A DNA stretch of 64,000 nucleotides from VMCP01 sp964527775 (lineage in GTDB: Bacteria; Bacteroidota; Bacteroidia; NS11-12g; UBA955), in contig CAZGQS010000006.1 of NCBI GenBank assembly GCA_964527775.1, positions 1 to 64,000 on the forward strand, given 5' to 3'. Shown here piece after piece: positions 46,220-54,185 of this stretch. A program made the position numbers and the translations under genes. Positions within the stretch are counted from its first letter, which is position 1. Every line of letters begins with the position of its first letter. A model generated the notes under the pieces. It saw only the letters and a list, made by a program, of their open reading frames with translations. It ran no database searches and was not told the DNA's origin.

Positions 46220-46900
46220 ATGATTTTTGCTCCTCTTTTTAGTGGTTTGGTATTGGGCGCTGCCGGAAGCATGCACTGTGTGGGAATGTGTGGTCCATTG
46301 GCCTTGCTTTTGCCTGGCGGTGCGTTTTCCGTAACTGCTGTTTACCACTTAGGAAGAACTGCTACCTATGTTATTTTGGGTGTTTTGGTAGGGGCATTGT
46401 TGGAGTTTATTGATGTGCGGCAATATGAGCAGTGGTTTTCTTTATTTTTAGGAGGACTTTTTCTCTTTTTATGGATTTATGATTTCTGGGGACGTAAATC
46501 TGTAGGAAGTTCGCCCATTCAGGTTTGGTTGAACAAGTTGTTTAGTCAATCAATGAAAAGAAATACCTTGTTGGGATGGTGGATTGCAGGTATGGTAAAC
46601 GGGCTCTTGCCTTGTGGCTTAGTATATGGTGCATTGCTGGCTTCCATGGGATTTGGGAGTTTTCATGGTTCAGTGTTATTTATGTTTGGATTTGGTGTGG
46701 CAACAGCTCCTATGCTGCTTTTGATATCGCTCGGTAAAAGGGTGATTGCTCAGAAAATGGGTGCTTTTTCGCAAAGAATTTTACCGTATTGGTTGCTTAT
46801 TATGGCCATCGTTTTTTTGCTGAGGGGAGCAAATTTGGGCATTCCGTTTTTAAGTCCCAAGATGAAGGCCCCAACACAAAAGCACGCTTGTTGTCATTGA
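46220..46900 (+). CDS. SafE/DsbD-transmembrane-like protein of cbb3 locus
   Basis: 226 residues, about six membrane helices. N-terminal signature SGLVLGAAGSMHCVGMCGPLALLLPGG, with two Cys in the first helix, is that of the sulfite exporter TauE/SafE / DsbD_2 group often found right after ccoH in Bacteroidota. A second conserved helix is GMVNGLLPCGLVYGALL. The C-terminus KMKAPTQKHACCH is a possible metal-binding tail. A role in copper delivery or thiol exchange for oxidase assembly is likely from context, but not shown. It abuts ccoH (stop 46219, ATG 46220). Confidence 0.8.
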   Translation: MIFAPLFSGLVLGAAGSMHCVGMCGPLALLLPGGAFSVTAVYHLGRTATYVILGVLVGALLEFIDVRQYEQWFSLFLGGLFLFLWIYDFWGRKSVGSSPIQVWLNKLFSQSMKRNTLLGWWIAGMVNGLLPCGLVYGALLASMGFGSFHGSVLFMFGFGVATAPMLLLISLGKRVIAQKMGAFSQRILPYWLLIMAIVFLLRGANLGIPFLSPKMKAPTQKHACCH

Positions 46901-46933
46901 AAAAAGGGGCTTGTGTAAGTGGGTTACTTCTTA

Positions 46934-46941
46934 TAACTTTG
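46934..46941 (+). promoter_or_regulatory. -7 element TAACTTTG before the FNR-type regulator
   Basis: Exact TAnnTTTG match, 26 bases before the ATG at 46968, suggesting the regulator also has its own promoter next to read-through from the cco operon. Confidence 0.5.
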
Positions 46942-46967
46942 AGAGTACCCCAATTAAGCTATGCACC

Positions 46968-47678
46968 ATGAGTTTCGAACACAAAGAACTTGACTGTAAG
47001 AATTGTGTAAAGCGCTTTAATTCTGTTTTTTGTCGCGCAGAAAATGATTCTTTAGATTCCATCAACGCAGAAAAGGTTTGCACTCCTTACAAGAAAGGCC
47101 ATTACATTTTTCACGAAGGAATGCGTCCACATGGGGTGTTTTGCGTGAATTACGGAAAAATTAAACTTTCCAAATTAGGCGAAGACGGGAAGGAGCAAAT
47201 TTTAAGACTTGTTAAAGCCGGCGATTTATTGGGTTATAGGTCTTTACTCGGGGAAGATAAATATTTTGCTAGCGCTGTGGTTATGGAAGATGCAGGAGTA
47301 TGTTTTATTCCAAAACACTTGTTTATGGGAATTCTTCAAAAAGACGGTGTACTTAGCATGGAAATCATGAAACTCCTTTCCGATGACTTGAAAAGGGCAG
47401 ACCAGCACATCACTCATATGGCACAAAAGCCAGTAAGAGAACGCCTAGCCGAAGCACTTTTGTTTATTAAGGAAACCTACGGTTATGAGGCAGATGGGAA
47501 AACATTGAATTTGAAAATTACCCGTGAGGAGTTAGCAAATTTAGTTGGAACGGCTACTGAAACAGTAATTCGACTGTTATCTGATTTCAAGCATGAAAAT
47601 TTGGTTCTACTCGAAGGGAAGAAAATACTAATTCAAAACCTCTCCGGGTTGGTCAAGACCGCGAGAATTGAGGATTAA
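46968..47678 (+). CDS. Crp/FNR-family regulator with FNR-like cysteines
   Basis: 236 residues. N-terminal Cys C10, C13 and C22 (DCKNCVKRFNSVFC) and C112 (EDAGVCFIPK). E. coli FNR has the same plan: three N-terminal Cys plus C122 about 90 residues later in a VC.IP context. The first spacing is C-x2-C-x8-C, not C-x2-C-x5-C. A cNMP-type barrel (GHYIFHEGMRPHGVFCVNYGKIKLSKL) is followed by the helix-turn-helix ITREELANLVGTATETVIRLLSDF; Glu and Arg of FNR's E..SR are kept, Ser is Ile. Likely an oxygen-sensing activator of the cbb3 locus through the two FNR-like boxes. Start at ATG 46968 by homology; a TTG frame from 46911 does not fit. Confidence 0.87.
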   Translation: MSFEHKELDCKNCVKRFNSVFCRAENDSLDSINAEKVCTPYKKGHYIFHEGMRPHGVFCVNYGKIKLSKLGEDGKEQILRLVKAGDLLGYRSLLGEDKYFASAVVMEDAGVCFIPKHLFMGILQKDGVLSMEIMKLLSDDLKRADQHITHMAQKPVRERLAEALLFIKETYGYEADGKTLNLKITREELANLVGTATETVIRLLSDFKHENLVLLEGKKILIQNLSGLVKTARIED

Positions 47679-48269
47679 CTCTTCCATTTCACGTCTTATT
47701 TTCTGTTGATCAGCGTAATCTTTGGTTTGAATATTGACCGTTTTGGTATTGCAAAAGTTTATTGAATTGCTCTGAACCAGTTGAAATAATTTTTTGGGAG
47801 ATAACCCCGTTGTAGAAACACCAACTATGCCCCCTCGTGCATGTAACTTGGATATCAACTCTGGATTTTTAGAAAATTCCTTTGCATGGTCTAATTCATG
47901 AAAATATATTGAGTATTTCTCGAGATGCAGATCCCAAAGTTCATCTTTATAAGAACCATATTGTAAATCTAATTGAGGCAAAAGATGAATATGACTGCTC
48001 CATCTTGTGTTCTGATGGTGTTCATCAATGATAGATTGAATGCTTTGATGTGGTTTGAATGAGAAGTAGAAAAAAATGTGCCCATCAAAGGAATGTTCTA
48101 GAAATAACTTTTTGAGTTGAAGAGGTAATTCTTCTTGGCAATTAAACGGTAAGCCAATGTAAAATTCTTGTTTAAGGCAGAATTTAAGGTGTTTTTGATA
48201 GTGGAGAATCACTTCGGCAGGATTTTCGGATTCTCTAAAAATGAAAACGTCTGAGTCAATGATGTTCAT
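47628..48269 (-). CDS. Conserved-type protein of unknown function
   Basis: 213 residues, no signal peptide or membrane helix. Rich in His (HYQKHLKF, EHHQNTRWSSHIHLL, YFHELDHAKEF) and aromatic residues. A clear segment is ARGGIVGVSTTGLSPKKLFQL. I do not recognise a family; the His-rich patches do not match a known metal motif. It is convergent with the FNR-type gene and overlaps its last 51 bases. The start at 48269 gives MNIIDSDVFIFRE. Confidence 0.65.
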   Translation of the reverse strand: MNIIDSDVFIFRESENPAEVILHYQKHLKFCLKQEFYIGLPFNCQEELPLQLKKLFLEHSFDGHIFFYFSFKPHQSIQSIIDEHHQNTRWSSHIHLLPQLDLQYGSYKDELWDLHLEKYSIYFHELDHAKEFSKNPELISKLHARGGIVGVSTTGLSPKKLFQLVQSNSINFCNTKTVNIQTKDYADQQKIRREMEELILNSRGLDQPGEVLN

Positions 48270-48373
48270 AGAAGTTCAACAAGTCTTGTCGAAGTTCTAC
48301 TACAAAGAGCAAATCACCTAATCAATTCTAACAGAAGTTATGAATTGTTACAAGTTCTTATAGTTGTTGAAGA

Positions 48374-49564
48374 CTACTTGTTAGATTTGTTAGCGGCGAT
48401 GAATCCAAAATAACCTACAGTAGCGGCAATGACGCTGGCTGAAATGATGCTGATTTTTGCTAAGTTGATGTATGATTCATTGGTAAATGCCAAATTGGAA
48501 ACGAAGATGGACATGGTAAATCCAATTCCTCCTAATATTCCCGCAGAGAGTAACATTCCCTTGCTGATGTTCGATGAAATTTCTGCAATTTTTAATTTTT
48601 CCGCAAGGATACTAAAAGAGAAAATGCCCAAAGGCTTACCCAATAATAGTCCAAAGAAAACACCCAGAGAAAGAGGGGTAAATGCATCGTCTAGAATGCG
48701 GGTATCAATGGGAATGGCGGTATTGGCTGCTGCAAACAGAGGTAAAATCAAGAATGATACAAGTCCTGATAATCTATGTTCAATTTGGTTGGCTAATTTC
48801 TTCTCCTTGTTTGTTTGTCTTGGGAGCATAAAAGCCAAAATCACTCCTGCAATTGTAGCATGAATACCGGTGTGTAACATGGCAAACCAAAGTGCAACGC
48901 CGAGTATTAAATATAACCATGCATAATCCCAGTTTTTACGATCGGCAATTTCAAGTAAGATGATGATGGCGGCAGCTGCAGCCATCCATCCCCAGGAAAT
49001 GGGCTGTCCATAAAAAATGGCTATGATCAAGATGGCCCCAAGGTCATCAATGATGGCCAATGCGGTCAAAAACACCTTCAATGCTGGCGGTACACGGTCT
49101 CCCAATAAACCAAGAATGGCAATGGCAAAGGCTATGTCGGTGGCTGTAGGGATACCAATACCCGAAATGGTTTCGGGAGAATTTAAATTTACCAAAAAGT
49201 AAATCAATGCAGGCATAATCATGCCACCAAGAGCACCCATTACGGGCAACAAAGCTTTTTTGCGGTCGCTAAGTTCACCGTCAACCAATTCTCTTTTTAT
49301 TTCTATTCCCACCAAAAGAAAGAAAATAGTCATTAACGCATCGTTGATCCAATCAGTGACGCTGTGTTTTAGATGTAAATGGTAGGCTTCTGTTCCAAAT
49401 TCAAATTTCCAAAGATTCACGTAATCTGTTGACCAAATGCTGTTGGCTATAAAAAGCGATGCCACGGTGGAAAGTACCAAAAGGATACCAGCAGATTGCT
49501 GATTTTGAAAAAATTCTTTAAAAAGATGCGTTAATCTGATTCTCGGAGCTCTGCGTTTTTCCAT
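48374..49564 (-). CDS. nhaA: Na+/H+ antiporter NhaA
   Basis: 396 residues, about twelve helices. Key residues of the NhaA family are present: Asp143 in TATDIAFAIAI (E. coli D133), and Asp173-Asp174 in ALAIIDDLGAI (E. coli D163/D164), plus GMIMPALIYF and GIHATIAGVILAFMLPR. It exports Na+ in exchange for H+. The ATG at 49564 was chosen because a -7 element ends 6 bases upstream; an earlier TTG would lie within that element. Divergent from ribD. Confidence 0.95.
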   Translation of the reverse strand: MEKRRAPRIRLTHLFKEFFQNQQSAGILLVLSTVASLFIANSIWSTDYVNLWKFEFGTEAYHLHLKHSVTDWINDALMTIFFLLVGIEIKRELVDGELSDRKKALLPVMGALGGMIMPALIYFLVNLNSPETISGIGIPTATDIAFAIAILGLLGDRVPPALKVFLTALAIIDDLGAILIIAIFYGQPISWGWMAAAAAIIILLEIADRKNWDYAWLYLILGVALWFAMLHTGIHATIAGVILAFMLPRQTNKEKKLANQIEHRLSGLVSFLILPLFAAANTAIPIDTRILDDAFTPLSLGVFFGLLLGKPLGIFSFSILAEKLKIAEISSNISKGMLLSAGILGGIGFTMSIFVSNLAFTNESYINLAKISIISASVIAATVGYFGFIAANKSNK

Positions 49565-49570
49565 GCACTT

Positions 49571-49591
49571 CAAAAATAAAGGTTATTTTCG
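49571..49591. promoter_or_regulatory. Back-to-back -7 elements of nhaA and ribD
   Basis: On the minus strand TATTTTTG (49578-49571) ends 6 bases before the nhaA ATG. On the plus strand TATTTTCG (49584-49591) ends 9 bases before the ribD TTG. Only five bases separate them, so the polymerase sites must overlap. Confidence 0.55.
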
Positions 49592-49600
49592 CAATTCACC

Positions 49601-50572
49601 TTGAAACCCATCGATTACATTCATCGTTGCATAGAATTAGCAGCCCATGGTAAGGGTTGGGTGAACCCTAATCCGCTAGTTGGATGCGTCATTGTTCATA
49701 ATGATAAAATTATTGCGGAAGGTTGGCACAAGGCCTTCGGACAAGCACATGCTGAACGTATGGCCATTGATGATTATCTTTTAAAAGGTGGTGATTCAGA
49801 AGTTCTAAAAGATTCTGATCTGTATGTAAGTTTAGAACCTTGTTCCCATTTTGGTAAAACGCCCCCTTGCGCTGATTTATTGGTACATTATCAATTTCGC
49901 AAAGTGTATGTGGCTCTCTTAGATCCTAATCCTTTGGTTTCAGGAATGGGCATTCAGCGCTTGAGAGATTCAGGAATTGAGGTTGAAATGGGTTTGGCCA
50001 TTGAAGAGGCTCGCTTACAAAATCGGTTTTTTCTATGCTATCATGAAAAAAAACGTCCATTTATTGTTTTGAAATGGGCCGAATCATCAGATGGTTTTAT
50101 TGCTCCACTTTCACGAGAACGTACGGCAATCTCAGGGTTGGAATCCCAAAAATACGTGCATGCCTTAAGGCAAGAATGCAGCGCCATTCTTGTAGGGCGC
50201 ACTACCATGATAGGCGATAATCCTCAATTGACCGACCGATATTTTGGTGGACCTCAGCCGGTAAAATTTGTACTTACTTCTTTGGCGGAAAAAGGTCCCA
50301 TCGATGATTTTCAAGTTGTTCAAAGTGCAGAAGAATTGATTGAAAAATGCCTAGAACAAGGCTTGAATTCTGTATTGATAGAAGGTGGTTTGCAAACATT
50401 GAATCATTTTTTATCAAAGGAACTCGTAGATGAAATACATCTTTTACGAAGTAAATCTATGTTGTTGACCTCTGGTATTGAAGGTCCTAAATTCAATTCT
50501 TCGCAATTTGAAAAGGGTTTAATCAGCGAAAATGATAATGATTTTATTACGGTTTACAGAAGAATATATTGA
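49601..50572 (+). CDS. ribD: Bifunctional riboflavin biosynthesis deaminase/reductase RibD
   Basis: 323 residues from a TTG start. N-terminal deaminase with Zn site HAE at 50-52 and PCSHFGKTPPC (Cys81, Cys90). C-terminal reductase with RPFIVLKWAESSDG, SAILVGRTTMIGDNPQLT and NSVLIEGGLQTLN. It catalyses the deamination and reduction steps from the GTP-derived pyrimidine to 5-amino-6-ribitylamino-uracil phosphate. No ATG lies upstream in frame. TTG 49601 puts KPIDYIHRCIELAAHGKGW at the expected family start and lies just after a -7 element. Four bases separate it from the next gene. Confidence 0.93.
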   Translation: MKPIDYIHRCIELAAHGKGWVNPNPLVGCVIVHNDKIIAEGWHKAFGQAHAERMAIDDYLLKGGDSEVLKDSDLYVSLEPCSHFGKTPPCADLLVHYQFRKVYVALLDPNPLVSGMGIQRLRDSGIEVEMGLAIEEARLQNRFFLCYHEKKRPFIVLKWAESSDGFIAPLSRERTAISGLESQKYVHALRQECSAILVGRTTMIGDNPQLTDRYFGGPQPVKFVLTSLAEKGPIDDFQVVQSAEELIEKCLEQGLNSVLIEGGLQTLNHFLSKELVDEIHLLRSKSMLLTSGIEGPKFNSSQFEKGLISENDNDFITVYRRIY

Positions 50573-50576
50573 TTGA

Positions 50577-51482
50577 ATGATAGATCCGAAATTGGGATAT
50601 TTACTCTTGAGTGTGGCGCTTTCTAGCGGTATTTTCATGATTTTTAAAGCCGTTGGACGCCTCAAGATAGAGCTCTTTCCGGTGGTTGTAATTAATTATT
50701 TGACCTGCTTTTTGCTAGGGAATTTATTGTTAGGTTCAGAGCATGTTTTGAATCTAAAGATTATTCAGTTGCCCGGCTTTTTTCCTACAGCATCTATGGG
50801 TTTGATTTTTGTGGGGACCTTTGTCTTGATGGGACATTCAACGCACAAGGCAGGAGCCTCAATGAGTGCCATGGCATCAAAAATGAGTGTAGTGATACCC
50901 GTGTTGGTTGCTGTGGTTTTCTTGGGTGAGTCTATTGGTATTAAAGGAATTGCAGGTGTAATTTTGGCCTTGGTTAGTGTTTATTTAGTGTCTTCAGGTT
51001 CTAGTTCTGCTTCTGCATCTGCATCTGCTTCGGTTTCACGGGTGAGATTTGATCCAATTTTGCTGTTGGTGTTTATTGGGTCAGGTATGGTAGATACGGG
51101 TTTGAATTTGATTAAATATTCCGATTTCAAAGGATTTAACAACTTGCAGTTTGCCACAATAACCTTTGGTGGTGCGGCGGTTGTTGCTTTAATGGTTTCT
51201 GTTTTTCAGTTAGACAGGTGGAAATTATTTTTACTTCATGGGAGTTCAAAGGGTTTGATTTTAGGCGTATTGTTGGGAGCCATAAACTATTTTTCCATTG
51301 TGGCCATGTATGCCGCCATTGATGCTTATGAGGGTAAAACGGGCGTTTTCTTCACCTTGAATAATATTGGAGTTTTGCTCCTTACTATTATTTTGGGATA
51401 TTTCCTTGGCGAAAAATACAAATCTAAGACCCTATTTGGGGTTGTTTTTGCGATAATTGCCATTTTGTTGTTGGGATTTTAA
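50577..51482 (+). CDS. EamA/DMT-family membrane transporter
   Basis: 301 residues, about ten hydrophobic segments (LGYLLLSVALSSGIFMIF, VVVINYLTCFLLGNLLL, VVIPVLVAVVFLGESIG, GVILALVSVYLVSS) arranged as two halves with SVVIPVLVAVVFLGE and GVFFTLNNIGVLLLTII as EamA-type ends. Substrate unknown. The inter-half loop is a Ser-Ala run (SSASASASASVS) made by a hexanucleotide-like repeat near 51003-51036. Starts 4 bases after ribD, probably one operon. Confidence 0.8.
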   Translation: MIDPKLGYLLLSVALSSGIFMIFKAVGRLKIELFPVVVINYLTCFLLGNLLLGSEHVLNLKIIQLPGFFPTASMGLIFVGTFVLMGHSTHKAGASMSAMASKMSVVIPVLVAVVFLGESIGIKGIAGVILALVSVYLVSSGSSSASASASASVSRVRFDPILLLVFIGSGMVDTGLNLIKYSDFKGFNNLQFATITFGGAAVVALMVSVFQLDRWKLFLLHGSSKGLILGVLLGAINYFSIVAMYAAIDAYEGKTGVFFTLNNIGVLLLTIILGYFLGEKYKSKTLFGVVFAIIAILLLGF

Positions 51483-51492
51483 TGTTGTTTTG

Positions 51493-52098
51493 ATGCTCTT
51501 TTCAGATACATATTATGAGATTCAAAATGACGCAGAGTCTTCGCTGCGGGAGAAGGGGAGCCGTTTTTTGGCCTACTCTTTTGCGGTGAAGTCAGAGTTG
51601 CAAATCAAGGAAAAGTTGCATCAGTTAAAATCTAAGTACCCCGATGCTACTCACCATTGCTATGCATTTGTATTGGGACAAGGCTCTGAAGCCCAACGAT
51701 TCAATGACGATGGAGAGCCGTCAGGTTCTGCTGGTAGACCTATTCTAAGGGCCATTTTATCTGCTCAATTAACCAATGTTTTGATAGTGGTTGTAAGGTA
51801 CTTTGGTGGAACTCTTTTAGGTATACCCGGTTTAATAGAAGCCTATGGTGGCGCCGCAAAATTAGTTCTCAACGAATCTGGGAAAATTGAACGGGTTCAA
51901 GAAGAACAGTTTGTTGTTATTGCTACATTTGAACACGAACAAGAAATTCACCATTTACTGAGGGGATTTGATGCTCGTATCTTGGATAGGCAGTATAACG
52001 ATAAAATCATATATACCGTTGCCGTTAGGAAAACAGAAATTATGCAGTTTGAGTCAAAGGCGGAAAAGGCATATCTTCTGGAAGTTCGAGTCGTTTAG
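51493..52098 (+). CDS. YigZ/IMPACT family protein
   Basis: 201 residues. N-terminal domain with the family core GSRFLAYSFAV, THHCYAFVLG, RFNDDGEPSGSAGRPIL and VVVRYFGGTLLG, which is the UPF0029/IMPACT motif set; a second ferredoxin-like C-terminal domain follows. Family members are linked to translation or stress control, but the bacterial activity is unclear. ATG at 51493 gives the normal start (MLFSDTYYEI). It converges on trmB and overlaps its last 59 bases. Confidence 0.9.
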   Translation: MLFSDTYYEIQNDAESSLREKGSRFLAYSFAVKSELQIKEKLHQLKSKYPDATHHCYAFVLGQGSEAQRFNDDGEPSGSAGRPILRAILSAQLTNVLIVVVRYFGGTLLGIPGLIEAYGGAAKLVLNESGKIERVQEEQFVVIATFEHEQEIHHLLRGFDARILDRQYNDKIIYTVAVRKTEIMQFESKAEKAYLLEVRVV

Positions 52099-52756
52099 AC
52101 TCATCACTTTTCGCGTTTCCAATTTGGAATCTGACATATTTGATTTTTTTGCCCTCAGCCAACCAAATAGATTCATAAAAGGTTCGAATTTTTAAGAATT
52201 CGGGCACGGGTGACATGTTGTAAACATCATCTATGTTTGCTTCGCAGATGAGTTGGTCTAAAGTGATTTGCTCCAGTGCAGTTTGATAAAATAAGTCAGA
52301 GTCGGTTTTGATATTCATCTTAGCCGTTGAAGGCATGATTTGACGATAAATATTCAAGAATCTGCCACTGATCAATCGTTTAGGTCGTTTGTGTGGTTGA
52401 GGATCGGGAAAGGTAATCCAGGCCTCTGATACTTCCCCAGGTGCAAAATATTCGGGTGCTTTGTCAATTTCAATGCGTAAAAATCTGACGTTTTCAATGC
52501 CATCTTCCAAGGCAATTTTAGCGCCCTTCCAAAGGCGGTTACCCTTTATATCAACACCAATGTAATTGATGTGTTCATTCATGCGGGCAAGACCAATGGA
52601 GTATTCGCCTTTGCCACAAGCAAATTCTACCACTATGGGATTAGAATTGCCAAAAATTTCGTGCCAACGTCCGCGGGTTTCATGAGAATAATCGAGGGTG
52701 TTGGGGAAGGCATCGAATTCGGCGAATTTCTCGAGCTTATTTTTACCTTTGGACAT
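52040..52756 (-). CDS. trmB: tRNA (guanine-N7-)-methyltransferase TrmB
   Basis: 238 residues. SAM-binding motif VVEFACGKGEYSIGLA, acidic motif IGVDIKGNRLWKGA, and the TrmB signature AWITFPDPQPHKRPKRL. It methylates G46 in the variable loop of tRNAs. Its 3' end overlaps the convergent yigZ-type gene by 59 bases, and it diverges from aat. Confidence 0.95.
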   Translation of the reverse strand: MSKGKNKLEKFAEFDAFPNTLDYSHETRGRWHEIFGNSNPIVVEFACGKGEYSIGLARMNEHINYIGVDIKGNRLWKGAKIALEDGIENVRFLRIEIDKAPEYFAPGEVSEAWITFPDPQPHKRPKRLISGRFLNIYRQIMPSTAKMNIKTDSDLFYQTALEQITLDQLICEANIDDVYNMSPVPEFLKIRTFYESIWLAEGKKIKYVRFQIGNAKSDESKRLELPEDMPFPPLTQTA

Positions 52757-52792
52757 TTAGGTGCAAAAAAACAATAAATTTAGGAGTTGTCC

Positions 52793-52800
52793 TACTTTTG
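52793..52800 (+). promoter_or_regulatory. -7 element TACTTTTG deciding the aat start
   Basis: Exact TAnnTTTG match ending 5 bases before the GTG at 52806. It lies inside a longer open frame that starts at 52761, which argues for the shorter Aat. Confidence 0.55.
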
Positions 52801-52805
52801 CAGTT

Positions 52806-53375
52806 GTGTTTCTATCTCCGCAATTATTGATTCAGGCATACCTATCGGGAAGCTTTCCTATGGCTGATCCTGAAGAAGACAACCAGATTTATTGGCATAC
52901 CCCGCAGATCAGAGGAATTATACCTTTAGATGATAGATTCAAAGTGTCTAAAAATCTGCGAAGATTGTATAAGAGCAATAAATTTGACCTTTTTATAAAT
53001 CGTGATTTTGAGGCGGTAATTCGTAAATGTGCTGAATTAAGAAATGATGATACCTGGATTTCGGAAGAAATCATAGATGCATATACGGCACTTCACCACG
53101 AAGGATTTGCTCATAGTTTCGAAGCATATTTAAATGGTGAACTTGTTGGAGGTCTATACGGTGTAAGCATCAGAAAGGCTTTTTTTGGTGAAAGTATGTT
53201 TCACATGGTAACCGATGCAAGTAAAGTGGCTTTGGTATTTCTAGTAGAGTTTCTTAGAGAGAAAAATTTCAAGTTGCTGGATACCCAATATTTGAATCCT
53301 CACATTGCTCAATTTGGAGCTTATGAGATTCCACATCAAGAATATTTGAAACTTTTAGAGCAGGCCATTGAATAA
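52806..53375 (+). CDS. aat: Leucyl/phenylalanyl-tRNA--protein transferase Aat
   Basis: 189 residues from GTG. Family opening VFLSPQLLIQAYLSGSFPM and PEEDNQIYWHTPQIRGIIP, then AHSFEAYLNGELVGGLYGV, FFGESMFH and LLDTQYLNPHIAQFGA. It adds Leu or Phe to N-terminal Lys/Arg of proteins as an N-degron. The longer frame to 52761 would add 15 residues not usual for Aat, and the -7 element at 52793-52800 falls inside it, so GTG 52806 is preferred. Divergent from trmB. Confidence 0.92.
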   Translation: MFLSPQLLIQAYLSGSFPMADPEEDNQIYWHTPQIRGIIPLDDRFKVSKNLRRLYKSNKFDLFINRDFEAVIRKCAELRNDDTWISEEIIDAYTALHHEGFAHSFEAYLNGELVGGLYGVSIRKAFFGESMFHMVTDASKVALVFLVEFLREKNFKLLDTQYLNPHIAQFGAYEIPHQEYLKLLEQAIE

Positions 53376-53406
53376 AATTGTAGAAATTTGACCTACTTAC
53401 GGCAGC

Positions 53407-54174
53407 ATGAAACTGAACATTGAACATAACTATAAAAACTACTCTGTTGATCTAACCCAATTTCATTCTTTGGCTCTTGGATTTGGACCCGGAGCAGACA
53501 ACCCCAATGCATTTTATATTAATCCAGCGCAAATTGTTCCTATACGGGTGGGTGATTTTGTTGGAAGTGTTTCTGAGGGTGGAAGTGCCAACTGTGAGGT
53601 TGTTACATATTGTGCCCACGGAAATGGCACGCACACGGAGTGTGTTGGACACATCGCTAAGGATAGGGTACATGTTTCAGAATGTAAGTTCAATCCTACC
53701 ATGCTTGCGCAGGTAATTAGTGTTGATTTGGTAAATAAAGACGGTGATTGGGTGGTAGACTCTGAATGCTTAGTGAATATTTCATTTGAATCGGTACCCG
53801 CCTTAATTGTGAGAAGCTTGCCTAACAATTCTGACAAGAAAAACAGGGTATGGAGCGGAAATAATCCACCGTATTTTACTGTTGAAGCCATGAAATTGAT
53901 TGTGGATGCCGGATTTACTCAGCTTTTGACTGATTTTCCATCGGTAGATAGAGAAGAAGATGCTGGGGCCTTGGCAGCGCATAGGATTTGGTGGAACGTT
54001 CCTCAAGATACCACAGATTTAACCCAAGCGAGAATGGATGCTTGTATAACAGAAATGATTTTTGTCTCCAATACTGTAGTTGATGGTTTGTATTTGCTCC
54101 AGCTAATTTTGCCTAAAATTCACTCTGATGCCGTGCCATCCAATCCGCTGTTGTATCCATTGACTGAGAATTAA
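53407..54174 (+). CDS. Cyclase-family protein (kynurenine formamidase-like)
   Basis: 255 residues, soluble. The metal site resembles HGNGTHTECVGH (family HxGTHxDxxxH; here with Asn before Gly and Glu for Asp), followed by the TDFPSVDREEDAGALAAHRIWW segment. The cyclase family (PF04199) includes arylformamidases and other metal-dependent hydrolases; the substrate cannot be told. A -7-like TACTTACG lies 5 bases before the ATG. Twelve bases before the glycosyltransferase gene. Confidence 0.82.
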   Translation: MKLNIEHNYKNYSVDLTQFHSLALGFGPGADNPNAFYINPAQIVPIRVGDFVGSVSEGGSANCEVVTYCAHGNGTHTECVGHIAKDRVHVSECKFNPTMLAQVISVDLVNKDGDWVVDSECLVNISFESVPALIVRSLPNNSDKKNRVWSGNNPPYFTVEAMKLIVDAGFTQLLTDFPSVDREEDAGALAAHRIWWNVPQDTTDLTQARMDACITEMIFVSNTVVDGLYLLQLILPKIHSDAVPSNPLLYPLTEN

Positions 54175-54185
54175 TAGAACATTCA

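Noticed and set aside
52761..52805. Longer Aat start at GTG 52761
   Set aside because: It would include the -7 element and add residues not typical for the family; GTG 52806 fits better.
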